From: Luidia sarsii
Lineage: Eukaryota; Echinodermata; Asteroidea; Paxillosida; Luidiidae
Assembly: GCA_949987565.1 (NCBI GenBank)
Contig: OX465105.1
Span: forward strand, 22,760,653 to 22,824,652
Length of the DNA: 64,000 bases
Direction: 5' to 3'
The notes beneath the pieces are model-generated. The model worked only from the letters and a program-made list of their open reading frames with translations, had not been told where the DNA came from and made no database searches. Positions 11,990 through 23,810 of the stretch are shown piece by piece. The first letter of the stretch is position 1. Each line of letters begins with the position of its first letter. The translations under genes and the position numbers were made by a program.

Positions 11990-13045
11990 CAGGGCTCGAA
12001 CTTAGCACGAGCCCGGTGGTCATTGTCTAGTAAAAACAGCCGCGGGGTAGTAAAATGACCCACTTTGCTAGCCCGGCGGACTAGTAAAACTAAAAAGTAC
12101 CGTTGGACAGCAGTAGGCAATGCATGCAGCACGCACGCTGCACCGCCCCGACTGTACATGTACATGTACATGTACACTGTACAGTATACACTATGCAGCG
12201 TACATGATGTCTGCACCAGTCCGCACGCATTATTTTATGCACGTGCACGACCAACGACCATACCATGTCCTCAAAGTCGGATCCCTGACCCAATGCCAGC
12301 ATATATTTGCGTTACGGAACCAGACTTATACTGCTAGACTCCGACTGAAAGTAGATATGAATAAGTGTGGCAAATGCGGTCCTGTGATTGGTCAGATACT
12401 GGTCGCAGTGTGGATTGCGTCCGTACACAAGACTAGCAAACCACATGGTTTGTTGTACATGTACAGTGTATGCCATTTACACACGTGCTACATGTAAAAG
12501 GGACCGCGATGCCGATTACGCGAGAAATAAAAGTTTTCCTGGCTGGCCTACGTACGCGATGGGAAGTTGATGAAGGAAGGAATAAATTTATGTTTTGTGA
12601 CGTGTGCAGGAGAATCTTTTCTTCCACGGCACGGATAACCAGACAGCTGACAATCCAGATTCCACCACAAGCGACAGTGATTTTCATATGTACATGTACA
12701 TGATCATTACATGTAATGTGTGAATGATGTACATGGACTCTGTCAAATTTCCAGATACTGACTTATTAATTAGCCTACCATTGCCAGATTTAGATTTAAA
12801 TTAATTTATTGGTGATCTCTTAATTAAACTCAATGACTCAGCACTTGATAATTAATATTATCTAGTCTTTTTAAAGTACTGTACATATGTGGCCCCAAAA
12901 AAATGCAGGCAGGGATGAGAAACTATTTGTTTTACTTGACCTAATAACCTCGTGTTAAATTCAATATCAATTATACAGGGCTAGTAAAACTTGCTGCGGG
13001 CTAGCAAATAACTCAATTTACTAGCCTGGTGGGCTAGTACTCCAA
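11990..13045. mobile_element. Possible hAT-like element remnant
   Basis: The left boundary reads CAGGGCTCGAACTTAGC, which resembles the CAGGG-type end of hAT transposons. Related GGGCTAGTAAA blocks occur just inside both sides (12020-12090 and 12979-13040), in direct and inverted form. The interior holds a zinc-finger-like fragment. A matching right terminus and an 8-bp target duplication were not found, so the right end is a guess. It abuts a foldback F1 half copy. Confidence 0.4.
12525..12690 (+). pseudogene. Decayed zinc-finger-like fragment (hAT/BED-TTF type)
   Basis: One frame reads RWEVDEGRN-KFMFCDVCRRIF, and an adjacent frame reads KSFPGW just upstream. That combination recalls the K-x-F-x-x-W ... 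W-x-x-D-x-x-x-N-x-MFC-x-x-C zinc-binding segment at the N-terminus of many hAT-derived proteins. Joining the two pieces needs a one-base frame change, and no downstream transposase catalytic region is visible. It is probably a dead fragment. The pattern is short, so the family call is tentative. Confidence 0.4.
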
Positions 13046-13059
13046 ACTTATCCTAAAAT

Positions 13060-13118
13060 TTAGTGGGCCTGACGTTTCGATCCTAGCAGGACCTTTCTCA
13101 AAGGCAGAGTGACAAGGA
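13060..13118. repeat. Foldback F1, left half copy
   Basis: Contains TTTAGTGGGCCTGACG, then TTTCGATCCTAGCAGGACC and TTTCTCAAAGGCAGAGTGAC. The matching right arm is absent. This copy has the uninterrupted CCTAGCAGG core. Confidence 0.75.
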
Positions 13119-13119
13119 C

Positions 13120-15650
13120 AAAACAGATACATGTACACGAAGAAAGGGGGAGAGAGTGAATAGGACACGGATGAGAAACAAATGACAAAGAGTAAAGCTG
13201 GTAGGGAGAGATCAAAGGGAAGGGCAAGGAGTAGGGTAGGGATCGATTAGTGAGAAGAGGGGGAAAGATCAAAGAGAGAAGTGTGGAGGAGTGAACACAA
13301 AAGAAGGATTATCAGAAAGTTGCATGGTGTTAGTCATTAACCTCCTGGATGTTGAGACCATGTGGTTGAATAGTCCGAAAGTTTTCCATGGTCACCAGTA
13401 AGTGAAGTTGTGTCTCTGACCCACATGATTTCTGGGGGTCTTAAAAATGTTGGTTAAATTAGGCCATTGGACGGTTTTGGAAAAATCAAAACCGAAACAA
13501 AAGAAAACCAACTTTTGGTCGGCAAAATGTATTCCATTTCTGATACATAACACTTTTACTGAGATGCAGTGTTATAGCTAGGGTATTTTTAGTGGTGGTT
13601 CAAATTTCACCAACAAGAAGTCGTTCTCGTGAACAAAGCCTCGCGATTAGCGACTGCGGTCAAAATGGGATAGCAACAAAACTTGTATTACATACATGTT
13701 ACCGGTAAATTAAATTAATTAATCAAATTAAATTAATTAATTAATCAAATTAACTTTACTGCAAGTTTTGTTGTTAGTCATGTTCAGTACAAGTAAAGTG
13801 AACAACAAAACCAAGAATAATGTACATGTTTGAATTGAATGTGTGTGCACTCAGTTCGTGTGCAATGATTAGTAGACTTCTGCCAGCCCTTACAGTTGTT
13901 TTCTAACAAATAACTAATGTTTATTACAGTTATACTAGCGATGTTTTAAGTTTCGCGGTCAACCAAAGTGTATTTTCTTTCTTATAAATTAGAGAAGGAA
14001 TTTTTCATTCATTTCTTGAGATATCGGAAATTGAAAATTGGAAAATCGCTCCGTGCGTCTGCGGTAGATCGAGCCAAAATGACGGAGAGAAAAAAAGAGT
14101 CAAACGCCGTCCAAATTTGTCAATTTTACCCTCAAATTGAAGCCTGTATTCCCTTCTTTCTATTCATACCACTATATCATACCACAATAATAACGAAGGG
14201 AATGATATTAAACTACGCGGAAACAACATTCGGAGACAAACGATGAAAGTAACGTATTACTATTATTTTTTAGTTATGACCGATTTTCCTTCGCGACGTT
14301 GGCAAGTCTATAATGTGGTTTCCGCCTCTAGGTAAAGCCTTAGTGACACTACAGGAGCAGTAGGGCCGAAACCAGCCTACGCGCGGCACATGTGACATGA
14401 CACAACACGTCTTTGCATATACTGTATAGTGGAGTGCACGTGCACAGCGACCGCATGGCCTGGCTGCATGCGAGTTACGACTACGATCATGCTGCGCTAC
14501 TCAATCAAGCCTGATCGGAACTTCCAGAACTATTAGCGAGACGGTTACGCTACAAAAAAAGTAAAATTTATTTTACTACCGAAACCATGATATAGATTGG
14601 GATAATAATGGGGTGAACACAGTGCCGGTCGGATGCATTGTTTTTCACCAGGAGTGGTGGACGGAAATTACCCGTGGTGGTCGGCCCCGTCCACCGCCGA
14701 CCAGCTACACTGCTTAGATCGATGTACAAAAAATAAAAAAAGATTTAGGGATTTTTTTCATACGAAAAATAATAACATCTATCTAGTTTCATGTTTAAAA
14801 CAATGCAAAACTGAAAAAACTCAAATGCAAAACTGGAACAACTGGTGAGCCACCCTAGCCTGCCACTACCACTACCAACAACCAGGAGAAAATAACTAAA
14901 AGAAAGGCTGTCCTGTACACACACCATGTACACACAGGCATGCACAGTACAGTGTACACGTACATGTACAGTACTGTATATAAATCAGTGTTCATGTAGG
15001 CCTACATGTACTGTACAGTGGTACTGACAGTGTACAGTGTTTTACCCAGGCTATTACATAATAGGACGTAACAACCATGGCCAACCAGACCAAACACCGG
15101 AGGCATTAATTAGTTTGTAGCTCTCCTGGGAGGTCCCAGGAGCAGGTTTTGCACTGGGGTCGCTGGGTGGCGCTATCTAAAAAACCGAGCAAGGAAACCA
15201 CGAGAATGGGCCTTTAAACACTGTATCTCTGAACATCTCTGTATGCATCCACAATGATACTGTATGCACGTACCACACACACACATACTGTATGTACATG
15301 TACAGTGTACAGTGTACCGTACGTACATTTTGAGACACGCATAACGGGTGCTGCACTATGGTCTACTGTATGGCCTCTCATGCATGGACCCGATGACTAA
15401 TTATGAAATCATTGCTGATTCACTTGGATACATGAAAAATTCATGATGGTCTTACTCTTAGTTGCTGTGGGGCAGTGCTAGGAGCTAGCCATTGCTGGTG
15501 TTGGTCATGCGTGCATCATCCAGTCCTCTTTGTGGACTAAGCATTTAGTTTGTATTGAATTTGAATCTACAAAATTCAAATCCACTCATGACACTTGGTC
15601 CCTGCCAAAACTAACCCCGCAAATTTCACAGAGATGTTCAAACCTCACCT
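13120..15650. other. Unassigned AT-rich sequence, no gene seen
   Basis: It contains AATTAATTAA-rich sequence near 13705-13745 and a diffuse region at 13900-14600, which may be an old element. No ORF has convincing composition or splice context. A short (TACATG/GTACTGTAC) patch occurs at 14945-15030. Confidence 0.5.
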
Positions 15651-15654
15651 ACTG

Positions 15655-16035
15655 ACCTACATGTACATGTACATGTACTGTATGTATTGTAAACACACCA
15701 AATACCGGTACATGTACACATGTACAGTACAGTACTTGTACACAGGTACATTGTACTCTACATGTACATACACTAGACAATGCATTGTTGTTGTTTTCAC
15801 AGTAGTACATTTAATTTAGAGTATTTACACACTGTACGTGTATACTGTGTACATGTACACGTACAGTGTACGTGTACATGTACATGTACACATGTACATG
15901 TATGTTTTGTAGATGAACATGTTCATATAATATACCCGGTATACGTGTACATGTACATGTACTTACATGTACATGTACAGTACATGTACTTACATGTACA
16001 AACACATGTACATGTACATGTACATGTACATGTTT
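15655..16035. repeat. (TACATG)n cluster
   Basis: Two dense runs of TACATG with ACACGTAC variants around a unique gap near 15780-15830. No gene. Confidence 0.88.
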
Positions 16036-16527
16036 GGTCAGTATAGTACAGTATCATACAAGCACAAGCACAGTACGGTACATACACTTGTGCAATACTA
16101 ATACATGTGCATCTATCTACACATACATGTACGTATATAAATAGTCAGTAGGAGTAATTGTATAGCAATGACTCATTCAGAACACTGTATGTTACATGGT
16201 GTGTATCTTATCTGTATGTATGTACATGTACATAATTATGTGCATTTGCATGTACATGTACGTACATGTACTTGTACTTATATGTACCGGACCGGTACAT
16301 GAACATACCGGTACATCAGTCGATCCACAACAGGAATCAAAGAATTGTCGCCTTACCCCCGCACCTGTTTCATTACTTTCAAGATTTTTAAAGGTTTGAG
16401 GGACTTTCACAGAAAATACATGTACATGTACAGTGTATGACCCGCACTCAGAAAATGCCTGTTCTACCTATGTACATGTACTTCATATACTTATGAACAT
16501 TTTAAATACAGTGTAGGTTTCTATAGA

Positions 16528-16690
16528 AAATGTACATGTACACAGTACATGTACATGTACATGTACACAGTACATGTACATGTACATGTACATGTACATG
16601 TATGCATAGGTATGTACATAGTACAATGTATTTGCAAGTGTACAGGTACATGTACATGTACATGTACATGTTCATGTTCATGTATGTTGA
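16528..16690. repeat. (TACATG)n cluster
   Basis: Almost pure hexamer array ending in TTCATGTTCATG, a degenerating edge. Confidence 0.88.
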
Positions 16691-17271
16691 TCATAAACTG
16701 CAGTATTATATAAAGTAGAAAACCATGCCAAGGTTATGGACAAATTTAAACATGTAAAAGTCTTATGCATTATTGTGACAGAAAGTTTTAATACCCTTGG
16801 CAGTCGGAATGTCGGATACCACACATTTCACCGCGTGGCAAAGTTCATTCATCCTTTTCTCCCCTTCCCCAAACCCCAAAGCTCACCACCACGTATCGCC
16901 ACCTCCCCCTCTCCTCCCGTCTCCTTTCGCAAATTTAATAATTACTCTCTGCCAGGAATTGAAAACTATTGATGTTGTTGCCAGGGGTACTCCGCAGAGT
17001 CACTGGCTGATTAAGAATATCGATTGTGTATCTGCCTCTGAACTCCCCCACCCCCCCCCCCCCCAAAAAAAAGAAAATAAGACAGGAGGAAGGAATATAA
17101 AAAAACCCTGCCCCAACTAGACTTATAAACTCTGTGCAATGAGAGGGCCAACCTTCTACATGTAACCTACATACCCACCTACATACATGTATTATGCAGA
17201 TGAGCTGCTCGGTCAAACATGTACACGTACATGTGGTTTAACATACAGGGACCTACATGTAGTAGTACTAG

Positions 17272-17797
17272 TAGGGCCTTTCCCCCTGTGCAAATAATCG
17301 CAATTTGAATCATGATTCAAATTGGGGTTTTTTGCTCGTGTTCACACAGCCCAAAAAATCGTGACGCAAAAAATTGCAAACCAGTTGTGGTCAACAGTCA
17401 AATGGTGGGTGTGTCCTTGAGGGTGGCCCATGCAGAGAGACATACATGTAGTACATGTACATGGGTACATGTACTGTACACTGTATAGACAGGCACTAAG
17501 GACAGCACTTCCTGTCAGTCAGAGCTCGAGTGTTGCATTGTGGGATTAAAAAATCTAGTGCGATTCAGTGTAGCGTTCCCACACGCACTGCTTCAATGGC
17601 AAGTAAACGTGATCATTTAGTAGAAGTCTTACATGTACATGTACTAATAGTGGAGTCTGAATCACGATTCAAATTCCACTAATAATCGCATTTATTGTTT
17701 CAACACACACACACACACAAAAAGTGGAGTTTGAATCCTGATTCAAATCGCGATCCAAATAATCACATTTTTTTGGGGGGCAGTGGAAATGGCCCTA
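17272..17797. mobile_element. MITE family M2, about 525 bp
   Basis: The left end reads TAGGGCCTTTCCCCCTG, then AATAATCGCAATTTGAATC. The right end is the reverse complement of TAGGGCCATTTCCACTGCC, followed by a matching ATTATTTGG block. Inside are three or four copies of GAATCATGATTCAAA-like palindromes and a (CA)n tract at 17703-17719. No ORF. Confidence 0.75.
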
Positions 17798-18565
17798 TTG
17801 ACCAGCTTTACTGCACTCCAAGTGCTGTGACATTTCTAAGCAGGCTGGCACATCTATGTGTGTAGTGTGTGCAAACATGAAGCAGAGGGGGGTTGTTGTT
17901 CTGGCCTGCTAATGTTTCCAAATTGATTTTCTGTCAGGTTAAACGGCCCAACAATATTTTTCAACACCCCTCCCCCTTCCCCCTCTCAACCCAGCTGCGA
18001 TAGATTTGTCTCTTTCTTGCAGTGCACCCGTTTATCCCCCCCCCCCCGCACCCAAAAAAAGTGTCTGACTTTGTTTACTGTATTCCAAACCATCATCAGA
18101 ATGTAGTAATAATAATGGGATCTGCGATGAAGGCATCAGAGAGACAAATTGTGAGGTTGCTGTGTGAAGGGTTTATGTAAAAAATTCAGAGGGCTTGGCG
18201 TTTCAATCCTCGCAAGAGCATCCTCATACTGTATCTTTGGGCATCTTGCAGAACATTCTGCTGGGATGGGAATGTCCATCGCACTGCATTTTGTTTTTGA
18301 GCTTTGCATTTTGTTCATTCCATTCGTTTTGACAGCTTGCATCATTTTTTGTTTTACGTTTAAAGGGGAATGAAACCCAGAGAAAAATGTTGGCTTATCT
18401 GATACCGGTACCTAGGTTGTTAAAAACAACCTACAATTGTACATGTATGTGCTACTCACCTACGAGTTTCATAAAGAGGGAAAAATCGTGGAATTCAGTG
18501 GTCGAATTTGCATTCCCGCAACCCGCCATCTTTTTGAAGGGGCCACCAATCATTGCGGGTGTGTG

Positions 18566-18573
18566 TGACGTCA
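18566..18573. promoter_or_regulatory. Full CRE palindrome TGACGTCA
   Basis: An exact TGACGTCA lies 84 bp upstream of the THAP-like ATG. In animals this is the CREB/ATF consensus. As part of a repeated element it may be a promoter remnant; function is inferred only. Confidence 0.4.
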
Positions 18574-18656
18574 CAACAGAAAACTCCTGTATGGGTCCGG
18601 ACGGATGTACTGCCTACTATACTGCGTGTATTTTGTATACAATCGCAAGCTGAACG

Positions 18657-18791
18657 ATGGTGTACTGCCAGGATTTTGGACGTCAAAATGTCAGTGGGAA
18701 AAAGCTGGGGAAATGTTTCCATGCAGTTCCCAACAAGGACAAGAGACCTGAGTTGTTTAGGAAGTGGGCTGTGGCCATCAAAGTTTCATGA
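18657..18791 (+). pseudogene. THAP-like zinc-finger fragment (transposon-derived)
   Basis: The 44-codon frame starts MVYCQDFGRQNVSGKK and continues through CFHAVPNKDKRPELFRKW to AVAIKVS and a stop. THAP domains run C-x2-4-C, then an F/H-x-x-P segment, then R-x-x-W-x-x-AI. The FHAVP, the RKW and the AVAIK are all here. The second zinc-binding cysteine of the first pair is not in its expected place, and the C-terminal C-x2-H is missing. This is therefore a truncated or decayed domain. The ATCAAA|GT context at the end could be a degenerate splice donor at the usual THAP exon boundary. A frame in another phase over the same DNA is longer but has no family resemblance. Confidence 0.6.
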
Positions 18792-18859
18792 AGTACATTG
18801 TAATTATGGAAAACTGTTGCAAAGTGCTCACTGACTACAATGACCTGCAAGGCTGCAAT

Positions 18860-18937
18860 ACATAAATCTCAAAAGTTAGAGTTCCTGACGTTTTGATCCT
18901 ACATGTAGCATAGTAGCAGGACCTTTCTCATTCTAAA
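18860..18937. repeat. Foldback F1, left half copy with insertions in the core
   Basis: TTCCTGACGTTTTGATCC is followed by TACATGTAGCATAGTA and then GCAGGACCTTTCTCA. Compared with CCTAGCAGG elsewhere, CATGTA and GCATAGTA have been added next to TA. Confidence 0.65.
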
Positions 18938-19357
18938 ATCAAGAAATGCCATCCATAAGTTGTGGCCACTAGAGCAGAGATCACTTTTCCCCTTTAAATC
19001 AATACCGGTAGTTCAAAGATACGGTATACAGCTGTACCAGGATTATTTGTCCGCGAATGGGTCACACTTGAAACACTGAACAATAAACAGGCTTTGTCTG
19101 TGTCGCACTTGTACCTGGCACAGGAGTATTTGTACATGTACATGTACAGTGTATGTGTTTCTGGGCAGTTTTGGCTGACTGTTAAAAATTGTCGTAAACT
19201 TTAATAGTCAGGAGTACTGGCTACATGTACATAAATGTGCATAAAATTCAGGTGGCATTGGAGATTCAGTGGAGATGGAGCACACATTAACATTATTTTA
19301 TGTGCATGTGAAATGCTCTAACTGGCTTTAAAATTATACTGTCGGCCTCGGCAGATA

Positions 19358-19735
19358 CATGTGCATGTACATTTTACATGTACAGGGTGTACATGTACAT
19401 GTACATGTACTGTACATGTACATTGTACAGTACATATATGTGTGAACGCATACATGTACGGTCGGTGTACATTATACAGTGTACATGTGTGTACATGTGC
19501 ATGTACATGTACATGTATGCATACTGTATACATTGTACATGTACATGTACAAATGTACATGTACATGTAAAGTACATGTATGTACAGTACATGTACATGT
19601 ACAGTACATGTACATGTACATTTGTGTGTACATGTACAGTACATGTACATGTACATGTATGTACATTGTACATGTACATGTGTACATGTAGAACTTACGG
19701 TATGTACATGTACACATGTACACATGTATGTACAG
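19358..19735. repeat. (TACATG)n field
   Basis: About 370 bp of dense TACATG hexamers with GTACAGTAC spacers. Frames on both strands are pure simple repeat. Confidence 0.9.
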
Positions 19736-20668
19736 AACTCTTGATATGCATGTTTTGTAGAGCTACATGTACCGTAAGCAAATTTTTTTTGTCATAGAGA
19801 GAAACCTAACATTTTTCACACTAGCACCTGTGCATGTGTATTTGTGGACCACATGTCGTTTGACCTTGTCTTCTCTCACCATGCCCATTATCCGCTCCTT
19901 AATTAAAATGATTAATCAAGACTCCAGCGTGCTGCAGTGTACACCATCACTGACCATGCTAATTAACAAAGAATGATGGCAAACTCCTCTGCAGGACGGG
20001 CAGCGTGCCTTTGCCCAAATAGTATCCATTGACTGAGGCAAGGAATGGGAGAGCAGTGGCCACACGAAGCAAATCGTATGTTTCTTGTGGACCCACACTC
20101 TGACCTATACAGTGTACACGTATTATTTCATGTACCGGTAATTGCATACATGCATGTGTAATTTGAGCACCCTATCTCTGTCATAATTCTTCCTTTCAAT
20201 GATAATATAAAGATACAGTTGTACATTGTATGTTCTTTTTTTTCCATTGGTGGTTAACTTTGCTCTGTTGCTCACTTTGATCTAATCACACAGTCTTCTA
20301 ATCACACGCCCTCGCTTTGCTTTTCTTTGCAATGGTTGTGCGAAGTAGACATGGTCTGCCTATCATTTCTACTCCACAGTTTGATATTATAGACAAACTG
20401 TGACAATCTCCTCTTTATAATAATCAATGGCAAGCTATTGATGTACACGTGAACATGTGTACTGTGTAGTGTGTAGTTGTGTTCACAATTACATGACAAT
20501 GTACATGCATGTATACATGTGCATGTACCCGAATATCCAGGGAATTTCACATGTATCTCTTCCCAAAATCGTAGCTTTGCACTTACACTTACAGTAGCTT
20601 AATTTTCAATTACAACCTCAAATTTCATGTACGGTACGTATACATGTAAAATTTTGTAAATAGAAAGA

Positions 20669-20850
20669 TATCTTGATGTTTCGATCCTAGCAGGACCTTT
20701 CTCAACTTTAGGCAAAGTGGTTTTTTCTGTCCTTGTCACTTTGCCTTTTGAGAAAGGTCCTGTTAGGATCGAAACGTCAGGCCCACTAAATTTTGAGATT
20801 TGCATTTTGGTAATTTTAGTCAGTAAGCAGTTTGCAACATTTCTGTATGT
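20669..20850. repeat. Foldback F1, complete hairpin copy
   Basis: Left arm GATGTTTCGATCCTAGCAGG, a short loop, then right arm CCTGTTAGGATCGAAACGTC. The outer right flank is ACTAAATTTTGAGATTTGC, followed by AGTCAGTAAGCAGTTTGCAA. It gives the clearest view of the full right half of the family. Confidence 0.82.
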
Positions 20851-21209
20851 CACAGAAAGAGATCTTATCGGTGTCACATGAGTTTGTGCATTTTTAGGAG
20901 ATACCTAAATTGTTTCTCGTCTGGCCTAATTGGAGCAGGGGGCAAGAAATTAGTGCACAGATGTACATGCACATTGGTTGGCATGAGTCTGGATGATCAT
21001 GTATGTGTGCAGCACAGACTGGGTAGTCACACATGAACACCGTAGCACAGTCTCCAGTTTAGAGGGAAGGGGGGATGAGGGGATGGGGGGGGGGGCAGCC
21101 TTGCATCCCAAATCACTGATCCATAAAGGTAAAGCCACAGACTGGAGTGGTTCTTCTCAATTAAGCTAATTACTCAGCAGTGTGTTTGTGGCCAAAGTCA
21201 TTTGCACGG

Positions 21210-21268
21210 TTTAAGGCTGCCTTTGAGTAAGGTCCTGCTAGGATCGAAACGTCAGGCCCAATTTTTTT
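21210..21268. repeat. Foldback F1, right half copy
   Basis: GCCTTTGAGTAAGGTCCTGC followed by TAGGATCGAAACGTCAGGCC. The left arm is missing. Confidence 0.7.
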
Positions 21269-21344
21269 TACAGTTTTAAGGGACAGTGAAAAGTCACTAT
21301 CTATCCATCAGTCATGTTCAGTGAAAATTGTTTTAAAAATTCTT

Positions 21345-21492
21345 AGAAATTTAGAGGGCTTGACATTTCAATCCCAGCAGGACCTTTCTCTGACAGGTCC
21401 TGTCAGAATCTAGATATTGGGCTTTCTTAACTTTTAACATTTACATTGTGGTAATTTAAATCAGTGAGAAGTTTGCAACTTGTTTGTATAAT
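21345..21492. repeat. Foldback F1, diverged complete copy
   Basis: GAGGGCTTGACATTTCAATC and AGCAGGACC form the left arm. GGTCCTGTCAGAATC plus GTGAGAAGTTTGCAACTTG form the right arm. The loop is very short. Confidence 0.65.
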
Positions 21493-23394
21493 TTTGCATG
21501 AAATTACCAGTGTATCAAATATTCCAGAAATGTGTGTGCATAAGTGCATACACTTTACAGCATCGTTTGAAATTGAAACATTAGAAGCTAATTGTGTTTT
21601 ACACATTTTAATTGAAACTTGAAAGGTAATTTTAATTGGAGTGTTCTGTATGAAATGATTCCAAATCGGAGCGCCATCAGAACTCCAAATAATATGTTTT
21701 TATACCAAAACCGTTGCCAAAAATTTGCTGACTGACTGACGAGCTGTGGTACCGGTATGCACTTTTTTAAAGGCTTCCGGGCCCTCCGGGCCCCGGCATA
21801 GTTCTCCTAGCTGGAACGTCGTCCAAGACAAACATGTCAAAAATAGCAAACAGATTGATAGATATGCAGGATTGAAAAACGGATCTAAGAAGAAAAAGAA
21901 ATGGTGTGCGTGGATATTCACCTTGGAATTTGCCTAACCTAGAGTACTTAGGTTTAATGACTTTGAAGGGGGGAGCCCAAATCTGTTCCATCTTCTGAAA
22001 TTGTTTCCAGCAGATCATTCCCTTTCTCTTGAATATCATTTGATAGTCTGATTTATTGCCATATCATGCCCCAGGCAAATGCCTTGTGTCTAACAGATTA
22101 TAAAAGAAAGGAGCCTAAATGAGAGTATGAGCTCCTGGGCGACTTGTAATATTAATAGCTAGGCGGAAATCCGTGTGAGCGTACCCTGCAGTGAGTCTTT
22201 GCCTGAACGCAGTTTGCACTGAATTGTACATGTATTGTACCGGCACATTGTAGAGTATGGGCATATCATATGAATAGCACTTGTGTACAATGTATAATAC
22301 GCACCTCTATGTGTAGTGCACATACACTGTGTACAGTAAATGCGTAATGTACACACAGCATGTATATGTACCTGTATCTTTACCCGCACAGTATCTATAG
22401 TGTAAATGTCCGAATTGAACTGCTTAGATATTATAGTATTTGCTGGTACTGTACCATGTACATGTACGTACATGTACAGTACATTGTACAAGCCTTGTGC
22501 AGAACCACCTCTTCTCCCTCCCCTCCCCCCCCCTCCCCCAGAAATGATAATGACAGATTCGCAGTCCCCTCTGCACTACTGCACTAGCCACTACACAGTG
22601 TGCCCTCTGTTCAAATGCGCAGTCCAACAATTGCTATTAACAAAATCATAGAGCGATTGTCGTGTTCGTCCACTCGTAAGGCACCCTGATTCTGTTGACA
22701 CTGGGAAAGTCCGGAGCCGGCGGTCGGGGAGTGCCAAGACTGGCGAATTAATTTCAGTCCGGGTTTTAATGACATCGATAAGTAGGCGGCTTAGCTAGTG
22801 ACAGGAGAAGGGAGAGGGAAGGCAGGGGCGGGAGACGAGGGGACTGTTGCACAGACAGGAATTCATGCATTTCTGACTGTGCAGTCACACTGGATGCACT
22901 CTGTGTACATGTACGGAGGCAGTGCGTACCGTCCTTAGTGAGCATTGCTACGGCAGCCTTGAAAACGCCTAGGTGTAATGAAATTGTGCAATGGCATTAC
23001 AAACTCATCTCCATAAGTCATAGACATAGACTGAGTTAGACTCAGCCCAAAACGCACGGGGTACTACTGTGTGTGTTAGCGCTGACCTCCTGTATAATTG
23101 TTGAAATTTGATTCACTGGTTTATTAAAAGTCATCTCAGCTCTTTCTGTCTCCCTTGAATAATTGAAATGGGACTACAATCAGTGTCTGTACACACACAT
23201 GTACCGGTACTACATGTACTGTACAGTGTATGTACAACTACAGTGAACAACGTGTACATGTAACCTAATCCCAAATTACAGAAAATAAACATGACCAATA
23301 GGGTACATGTATACTGTAAGTGTTCGGGTTAATTCATGCACTGTGGACTACCGCTTTGGTACTAACATGTACTGTGATGTATGCATACATGTAC
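21493..23394. other. Unassigned unique sequence, no gene seen
   Basis: Mostly unique sequence with moderate GC between 22640 and 23000 and small TACATG patches at 22450-22490 and 23200-23260. No exon with both splice sites and recognisable protein similarity was found. Confidence 0.45.
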
Positions 23395-23810
23395 ACTCAT
23401 AACTCATAACACTATCCAGACGGTCTTGTTCAATTACCCCTAATAGACTGAAACAACTTCACTGGCTTCCAATTTCTCCACGGATTATCTTTTAAGTTGG
23501 CACTTACTGTCCACAAAGCACTCACTGTCCACAAAGCACTCAACGGCAGAGCTCCGGCCTACATTTCCGATTTACTTCAGGCTTACAGAACTTTATAGTC
23601 CCGAAAGAAATCTACGATCCAGAAACATGCTACAGCTGCACTTCTCAAGGAAGGAGTCTCAGCACTCCTGGGGTGGCAGGTCCTTTTCTGTGGCAGCTCC
23701 TCACATCTAGAACTCACTACCTCTCCATCTTAGATCTTGTTCTTGTACTACAACATTTAAATCGCTACTAAAAACATATCTAATGACACAGGTTTTCAAT
23801 GACTAACTTG
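23395..23810 (+). pseudogene. CR1/L2-like non-LTR retrotransposon, 3' end of reverse transcriptase
   Basis: Broken plus-strand frames read RLKQLHWLPISPRIIF, then KLALTVHKAL, then LNGRAPAYISDLLQAY. Further pieces match the C-terminal tail in which a G-x-R-x-F-x-x-x-AP-x-LWN segment and FK-x-x-LKT-x-L are usual; the final FKSLLKTYL-like piece is near 23755. This is the classic thumb and tail region of CR1/L2-clade reverse transcriptases. Several frameshifts and stops interrupt it, and the CACTGTCCACAAAG segment is tandemly duplicated near 23505-23540. It is a dead, 5'-truncated copy, as usual for this class. Confidence 0.7.

Larger units (their letters stand above)
18359..18998. mobile_element. 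0.64 kb element with short terminal repeats and a THAP-like ORF
   Basis: The termini are TTTAAAGGGGAA (18359-18370) and TTCCCCTTTAAA (18987-18998), an exact 12-bp inverted pair. Inside are a full CRE palindrome, a THAP-like ORF and a truncated foldback F1 insertion at about 18860-18937. P-element and other THAP transposons begin their transposase with a THAP domain, so this is likely a deleted derivative. No transposase catalytic part remains. Confidence 0.55.

Noticed and set aside
22640..22870. GC-richer block as a CpG-type promoter
   Set aside because: No initiator, TATA or downstream exon can be linked to it; composition alone is not enough.
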